Positions 5,038-8,659 of a DNA stretch of 8,659 bases are shown in pieces. Position 1 is the first letter of the stretch, and every line of letters begins with the position of its first letter. This stretch comes from JBBATK01 sp046297095 (GTDB lineage: Bacteria; Bacteroidota; Ignavibacteria; Kapaibacteriales; NICIL-2). The stretch lies in NCBI GenBank assembly GCA_046297095.1, contig JBKCNS010000025.1, positions 1 to 8,659 of the forward strand, in the 5' to 3' direction. The position numbers were made by a program, and so were the translations under genes. The notes under the pieces are model-generated. The model was not told where the DNA came from, made no database searches, and saw only the letters and a list, made by a program, of their open reading frames with translations.

Positions 5038-5736
5038 ATGAAAACCCCGGACAAACTCACAATGGATTATTCCGTTGCTACCCATTCTGCCGAGAGCGAT
5101 ACTCCAAAGCCGGTACCGCAGCATTCGGCTCCCGCTTTGATGCAGGACGTTCATGACGTGATTCATCACCGGCGTGCAGTGCGCCGCTTCAGTACCATTG
5201 CTGTTTCCCGGCAGGATCTAGAAACCATCATCGATGCCGGACGATGGGCTCCCTCTGCTATCAACCAACAGTCATGGCACTTCACGGTACTCACAGACAA
5301 AGACGCGATTATCCGGCTGTCCTCGCAAATAAAAACTGCATCGGTGAAGGGAATTGTAACGATGGGCTGGAAGACCTTGTTTCATCAGATAGCAGACTTT
5401 ATTCATGCGCCTCACGATTACGATTACATTCGTGATGAAGACGTGATTTTTCACGGAGCGCCTGCAGTGATTTTTCTAAGCGCTCCTCGCTCGAACGAGT
5501 GGGCCGCCTTGGACATAGGAATGTGCGCGCAGAATATGATGCTCACCGCCCAGGCAATGGGAATAAACAGCTGTCCCATTGGTCTTGCCACCTATGTAGA
5601 ACATGTTAAAGATGTGGACCTGCTCAAACTGCCTTCCGGTCATCACGTGCACCTAGCATTGGTGTTCGGCTATGCTGCAGAGATTCCTATGGCAAAGGAG
5701 AGGAAGACGGACAACGCAGTGTTTATCGAAGGCTGA
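5038..5736 (+). CDS. Nitroreductase-family FMN-dependent oxidoreductase
   Basis: The product is 232 residues, within the family range of roughly 180-240. FMN-contact motifs are in order: RRAVRRF (45-51, the Arg cluster for the FMN phosphate), WAPSAINQQSWHF (70-82, the usual PSxxNxQPW-type block), and the long helix DIGMCAQNMMLTAQAMGINSCPIG read in two parts (159-170 and 171-182). The terminal GYAAE (211-215) corresponds to the usual GYP/GxP end motif. The first ~35 residues are a polar extension not typical of the family. Members use NAD(P)H to reduce nitroaromatics, quinones or flavins, or to dehalogenate; the substrate cannot be read here. The gene is divergent from the DCC gene and converges on the MFS gene with a 33-bp gap in which no terminator is obvious. 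Confidence 0.9.
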   Translation: MKTPDKLTMDYSVATHSAESDTPKPVPQHSAPALMQDVHDVIHHRRAVRRFSTIAVSRQDLETIIDAGRWAPSAINQQSWHFTVLTDKDAIIRLSSQIKTASVKGIVTMGWKTLFHQIADFIHAPHDYDYIRDEDVIFHGAPAVIFLSAPRSNEWAALDIGMCAQNMMLTAQAMGINSCPIGLATYVEHVKDVDLLKLPSGHHVHLALVFGYAAEIPMAKERKTDNAVFIEG

Positions 5737-5769
5737 TGGCAACTGCTGTGAGAAGTCAGGCTGAAGTGT

Positions 5770-7026
5770 TTATTCAGAGTAATTGAGATCCTTGCCAAAA
5801 GGATCGGGTAAATACATCACGGCTGCAAAGGCCGCTACCCACACAAGTGCGCCCGTGATAGCCAAAGACTCCAACATGGTGTTTCCCAGAGTGTGCTGTA
5901 TCCAAAGGCGTAAGGGTATCAGAATAGTCACAGCGCCGCGCATAAAGTTTGTGACGGTAGAAGTCACCAACACGCGAATATTCGTTCCGAACAGCTCGGC
6001 TGTAGTGGTAACAAACACCGAGAGATAACCGCATCCGCAACCGATGAGCAGTGAGCTTATATGCAGGTTCTTTCCGCTTGTTATCAGCACGAAGTGGAAT
6101 ATTGTTGCAACAAGTGCAAAGCTCATGTACGCGATGAGCGCTTTAGAACGAGATCGCAGGCGCTGACTCAGCAAACCACTGCTGATATCGCCCAGCGTGA
6201 TTCCCACTTGAAACAACACAAAGCAGGTGGAGAGTACCGTGCCGTTGTTGCCGTACACCGAGGTGATTTCGGGCGTAAACGTGATCAGCAAACCCACGCT
6301 GTACCATATAGGCACACCAAGCAGAATACATGCTATGTAGCGCATAGTGCGCTCGCCCGTTGCAAAGATGGTGGCAAAGGAACCCAGGGCAGCAGAGCTT
6401 TGCGAGGCACGATGAAACATTCCGGATTCCAAACTTTTCATGCGTAGCAAGAGCAGGCCCAGGCCCACCACGCCGGCTGCGCCAAAGGCAATGCGCCACG
6501 GAACAATATCTGCCACAAGCCCGGCGCTCACCGCGCCCGCCGCACCTAATGACGCCACGAGTATGGTGCCGTAGCCACGACGCTCACTGCTCATGGTTTC
6601 GCTAACCAATGTGATGCCCGCGCCCAGCTCACCGGCCAAGCCGATGCCGGCGAGTAATCGCACTATAGCATACACCTGCACATCGCTCACAAAAGCATTG
6701 GCAATGTTGGCAAGGGAGTAGAGCGCAATGGAAGCAAAGAGTACGGACACGCGGCCGCGTTTATCGCCCACCACGCCGCTAAGAACGCCGCCGATCATCA
6801 TTCCCAGCATCTGCAGGCCAAGTAACTGCTCGCTTGCGGCGGTAAGAGCTGCACCGCTCAAGCCAAGTTCTTTTAAGCTTGGCACTCTGTACACATTGAA
6901 CAGGAACAGGTCGAAGGCATCGATGAAGAATCCCAGGCCGCTGGCAAGCACAGCGATGTTCAACACCGAATGCACGTTTGCCAAGGGCGATGAACTGCCG
7001 GGATCCTGGTTAGGCGATTGGTTCAT
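5770..7026 (-). CDS. Major facilitator superfamily transporter (metabolite:H+ symporter-like)
   Basis: The product is 418 residues with about 12 predicted membrane segments, the normal MFS size. The first helix carries GFFIDAFDLFLFNV (31-44), typical of the sugar/aromatic-acid:H+ symporter branch. Motif A between helices 2 and 3 is GVVGDKRGR (84-92), complete with the Asp and Arg. The helix 4 motif RLLAGIGLAGELGAG (123-137) ends in the Glu-Gly pattern seen in sugar porters and aromatic-acid symporters, followed by SETMSSERRG (142-151). It acts in the inner membrane and most likely moves a small organic anion or sugar with protons. The substrate cannot be assigned. The start ATG at 7026 has no strong Shine-Dalgarno sequence. 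It is divergent from the acyltransferase across 220 bp. Confidence 0.88.
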   Translation of the reverse strand: MNQSPNQDPGSSSPLANVHSVLNIAVLASGLGFFIDAFDLFLFNVYRVPSLKELGLSGAALTAASEQLLGLQMLGMMIGGVLSGVVGDKRGRVSVLFASIALYSLANIANAFVSDVQVYAIVRLLAGIGLAGELGAGITLVSETMSSERRGYGTILVASLGAAGAVSAGLVADIVPWRIAFGAAGVVGLGLLLLRMKSLESGMFHRASQSSAALGSFATIFATGERTMRYIACILLGVPIWYSVGLLITFTPEITSVYGNNGTVLSTCFVLFQVGITLGDISSGLLSQRLRSRSKALIAYMSFALVATIFHFVLITSGKNLHISSLLIGCGCGYLSVFVTTTAELFGTNIRVLVTSTVTNFMRGAVTILIPLRLWIQHTLGNTMLESLAITGALVWVAAFAAVMYLPDPFGKDLNYSE

Positions 7027-7084
7027 GGTGTGGTTGCGCGAAGTGATGGTCAGGTTGTTTAGGCTGCTAAAGTCTCGCCGTGAA

Positions 7085-7098
7085 AACTACGAACTACG
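7085..7098. repeat. 7-bp tandem duplication AACTACG in the divergent intergenic region
   Basis: AACTACG occurs twice head to tail, 59 bp upstream of the MFS start. It is short and may be chance; it is listed because a second periodic array begins 12 bp further on. Confidence 0.5.
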
Positions 7099-7110
7099 AA
7101 GAATTCGGTG

Positions 7111-7154
7111 GCATTTGCGGAGCATTTCAGTAGCACTTCAGTAGCATTTCCGAA
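7111..7154. repeat. Four 11-bp-phased GCATTT repeats between the MFS and acyltransferase genes
   Basis: GCATTT or its one-base variant GCACTT starts at 7111, 7122, 7133 and 7144, exactly 11 bp apart. The middle two units share the full 11-mer except one base (GCATTTCAGTA / GCACTTCAGTA). The array lies 85 bp upstream of the MFS start and 92 bp upstream of the acyltransferase start. One helical turn of spacing would place bound proteins on the same face, so operator use is possible but unproven. No protein family is suggested by the motif. Confidence 0.7.
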
Positions 7155-7246
7155 TCTATTTTCCGGCCCTACACTCGCGCAGCCGAAGCACTGCCTAAAG
7201 GCGTGGCGATAACAGCCGTGGATTTTCGCGGGCGCAGGGGTAATTT

Positions 7247-8512
7247 GTGCGCCATATGCAGCAGTCACACTACAAACACACCGGTACTCATGCGCATGCA
7301 CATGCGAATGAAGCACATGCGCATGAACCTCCTACGCCTGTACATAACGTGGTAGAACACGCGGTGTCTGCAGCGGGCATGATACCTGCGTTGACAGGCT
7401 TGCGGGCTATTGCAGCAGCATTGGTGTTTTTTGGTCATGTGATGGAACCGCACAGAGGGCAGGCATCGTGGCTGGTGCACTATGGCTTTACAGGGGTGGA
7501 TATTTTCTTTGCGCTCTCGGGCTATCTGTTCACGTACCAATATGCCGACGCTTTGCTCAAGGGAGTGTTCTCGTGGTCAGTGTATTTACGCCGCCGTCTT
7601 ATTCGCATTTATCCAATCACAACATTGGTGGTAGTGGTGTCTAGCCTGTCGCGCTGGGAATATCTTACTTGGGATAATATTGCCCTGCACATAACACTTC
7701 TGCATGGATGGTTCACGGAATACCGGCTTCGTTTGAACGGCCCTATGTGGTCGCTCACCATCGAGGAAAGTTATTACCTTATTGCGCCCTTTCTGATTTT
7801 CCTGTTTGCCATTTTGCATCAGGCCTGCGTGCGCCGCTACGGCACATGGAGAGAGTCCGCCAAGAACGCTGTGTGGTGGGTGCTGGGCCTTGTGGCAGTG
7901 TGGTGGCTATCTGCCATGCTCTCTCGAGGAATGTCGTCCACCTATCAGGATTTGCTCTATGCAACCACCAAGGTATGGGATAGCGACGTCACTACGTTTA
8001 CCATCTTCGGCCGTATCAGCGAGTTCGTGGCGGGAATGTGCGCGGCATTGTTCGTGCGTAAAGCCATGCCGCGAAGCAAATGGACCGGCGATGCATTTGT
8101 GGTAATGGCAATTGCTCTGTTTGTGCTCGTCAGTTGGTTTATCGAAGGCCAAGGCGGAGAGATGATGGTAGGGCAGCATAAGCTTGGTATGGTGGCGCTA
8201 AAAAGTTATGCGGCCATTGGGGCCCTTGCCATGATCGGCCTGCATGCCGGCGGGGTGTTTTCCCGCGGGTTGTCCAGCCCTTTGTGGCAACGATTAGGCG
8301 AATGTTCATTTGCTTTGTACATCATACAGTTCATGCCCATCGGCAGCAGCATCAATGCGGGTATGGATGTGCAGGCATGGCTGGAAAGCTCGGGCTTGCC
8401 ATGGCCGGCGGCTGCGGGAATTAGCTATGCGTTCATGAACATTATTGCCTTAATATTGTATTCGTTTTTCGAGCAGCCCATACGGCGAACACTACGTTCG
8501 CGTTTTGCATAA
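7247..8512 (+). CDS. Integral membrane acyltransferase 3 (OafA/YrhL-type) with a His-rich N-terminus
   Basis: The product is 421 residues with about 10 membrane segments. The acyltransferase-3 core begins at residue 46. It holds ALTGLRAIAAALVFFGHV (48-65) with the conserved Arg53 and catalytic-type His64, GFTGVDIFFALSGYLF (80-95), the basic loop RRRLIRIYPI (115-124), and PMWSLTIEESYYL (166-178). It ends in EQPIRRTLRSRF. These enzymes move acetyl or other acyl groups across or onto surface glycans such as O-antigen, capsule or peptidoglycan. The acceptor is not readable and no glycan gene is adjacent. Residues 1-27 hold eight His, including HAHAHANEAHAHE, unusual for the family. The GTG at 7247 is chosen because AGGGG lies six bases before it; the ATG at 7256 would shorten the protein by three residues. 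Confidence 0.9.
   Translation: MRHMQQSHYKHTGTHAHAHANEAHAHEPPTPVHNVVEHAVSAAGMIPALTGLRAIAAALVFFGHVMEPHRGQASWLVHYGFTGVDIFFALSGYLFTYQYADALLKGVFSWSVYLRRRLIRIYPITTLVVVVSSLSRWEYLTWDNIALHITLLHGWFTEYRLRLNGPMWSLTIEESYYLIAPFLIFLFAILHQACVRRYGTWRESAKNAVWWVLGLVAVWWLSAMLSRGMSSTYQDLLYATTKVWDSDVTTFTIFGRISEFVAGMCAALFVRKAMPRSKWTGDAFVVMAIALFVLVSWFIEGQGGEMMVGQHKLGMVALKSYAAIGALAMIGLHAGGVFSRGLSSPLWQRLGECSFALYIIQFMPIGSSINAGMDVQAWLESSGLPWPAAAGISYAFMNIIALILYSFFEQPIRRTLRSRFA
7289..7325 (+). repeat. Two 10-bp palindromes CATGCGCATG encoding the His-Ala tract
   Basis: CATGCGCATG, a perfect palindrome, occurs at 7289-7298 and 7316-7325. A related CACATGCGAATG lies between them. They encode the HAH repeats near the acyltransferase N-terminus. 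Local expansion of a His-Ala repeat is the simplest explanation. Confidence 0.8.
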
Positions 8513-8557
8513 GGGCTGCAGTACCGATGATTTTCCAGAATACCGCGAGTATCAGCA

Positions 8558-8659
8558 ATGCCGAAGAAAGTTGTGGTAGCAGAAATTGAAGACGGCGGCG
8601 GAGTTTTAGCCGAGCCGGTGATTAATAAGTTCGGACAAGTGTTGTTTCCGGCCGGATTG
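8558..8659 (+). CDS. N-terminal fragment of a small conserved protein of unknown function (3' end outside window)
   Basis: Thirty-four codons are visible from ATG 8558 to the window end with no stop. They read MPKKVVVAEIEDGGGVLAEP then VINKFGQVLFPAGL. The pattern VLAEPV-N-FGQVLFPAG resembles the start domain found at the head of many short bacterial proteins and some HD-GYP or HDOD signalling proteins (D-L-x-x-G-M-V-L-A-x-x-V...G-x-x-L-L-P-x-G). With only the first turn of the domain in view no function can be assigned. It lies 45 bp after the acyltransferase stop on the same strand, so co-transcription is possible. No strong ribosome binding site is seen. Confidence 0.65.
   Translation, partial: MPKKVVVAEIEDGGGVLAEPVINKFGQVLFPAGL

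Noticed and set aside
7059..7316. 85-codon minus-strand frame in the divergent intergenic region
   Set aside because: It spans the repeat array and the opposite strand of the acyltransferase start, has no recognisable motif and no ribosome binding site.
1..8659. DGR template region or reverse transcriptase inside the window
   Set aside because: No second copy of the 3' end of the secreted gene was seen by eye on either strand, and no frame carries RT motifs.

Overview
The window looks like chromosomal DNA from a Bacteroidota/Chlorobiota-type (FCB group) bacterium. The evidence is a TonB-dependent receptor behind a TPP riboswitch, a secreted protein with a Bacteroidota-style N-terminal module and a C-type-lectin-like C-terminus, mostly weak Shine-Dalgarno sites, and a few TTTG / TAnnTTTG-like promoter elements. 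No rRNA, tRNA, transposase, integrase, reverse transcriptase or CRISPR array was seen.

Layout: (1) 1-431 (+) is the C-terminal end of a probable outer-membrane protein. (2) 428-1849 is the most unusual part. A secreted protein gene (647-1582, +) sits between two ~80-bp direct repeats (428-508 and 1770-1849). The right copy is the native 3' end of the TonB receptor gene; the left copy is a displaced duplicate. The last ~40 codons of the secreted protein look like the variable region of a diversity-generating retroelement (DGR) target: an aromatic-rich run in which nearly all codons end in C, then a GC-rich end and a hairpin after the stop codon. (3) 1778-4381 (-) holds a TPP riboswitch, two leader hairpins and a TonB-dependent receptor, most likely for thiamin or a precursor. 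(4) 4477-4899 (-) is a DCC-family (DUF393) thiol-disulfide protein. (5) 5038-5736 (+) is a nitroreductase-family flavoprotein. (6) 5770-7026 (-) is an MFS transporter convergent with it. (7) 7027-7246 is a divergent intergenic region with an 11-bp-phased repeat array. (8) 7247-8512 (+) is an integral membrane acyltransferase with a His-rich N-terminus. (9) 8558-8659 (+) is the start of a further gene.

The best supported regulatory logic is thiamin repression of the outer-membrane receptor. TPP would bind the leader aptamer; a hairpin ending two bases before the true start codon probably helps block translation. The best candidate for something undescribed is the 1.34-kb repeat-bounded cassette carrying a DGR-like target gene with no reverse transcriptase or template nearby. 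It suggests a target that is diversified in trans and was moved as a cassette into the 3' junction of the receptor gene. This is inference; the repeats and codon pattern are directly visible.
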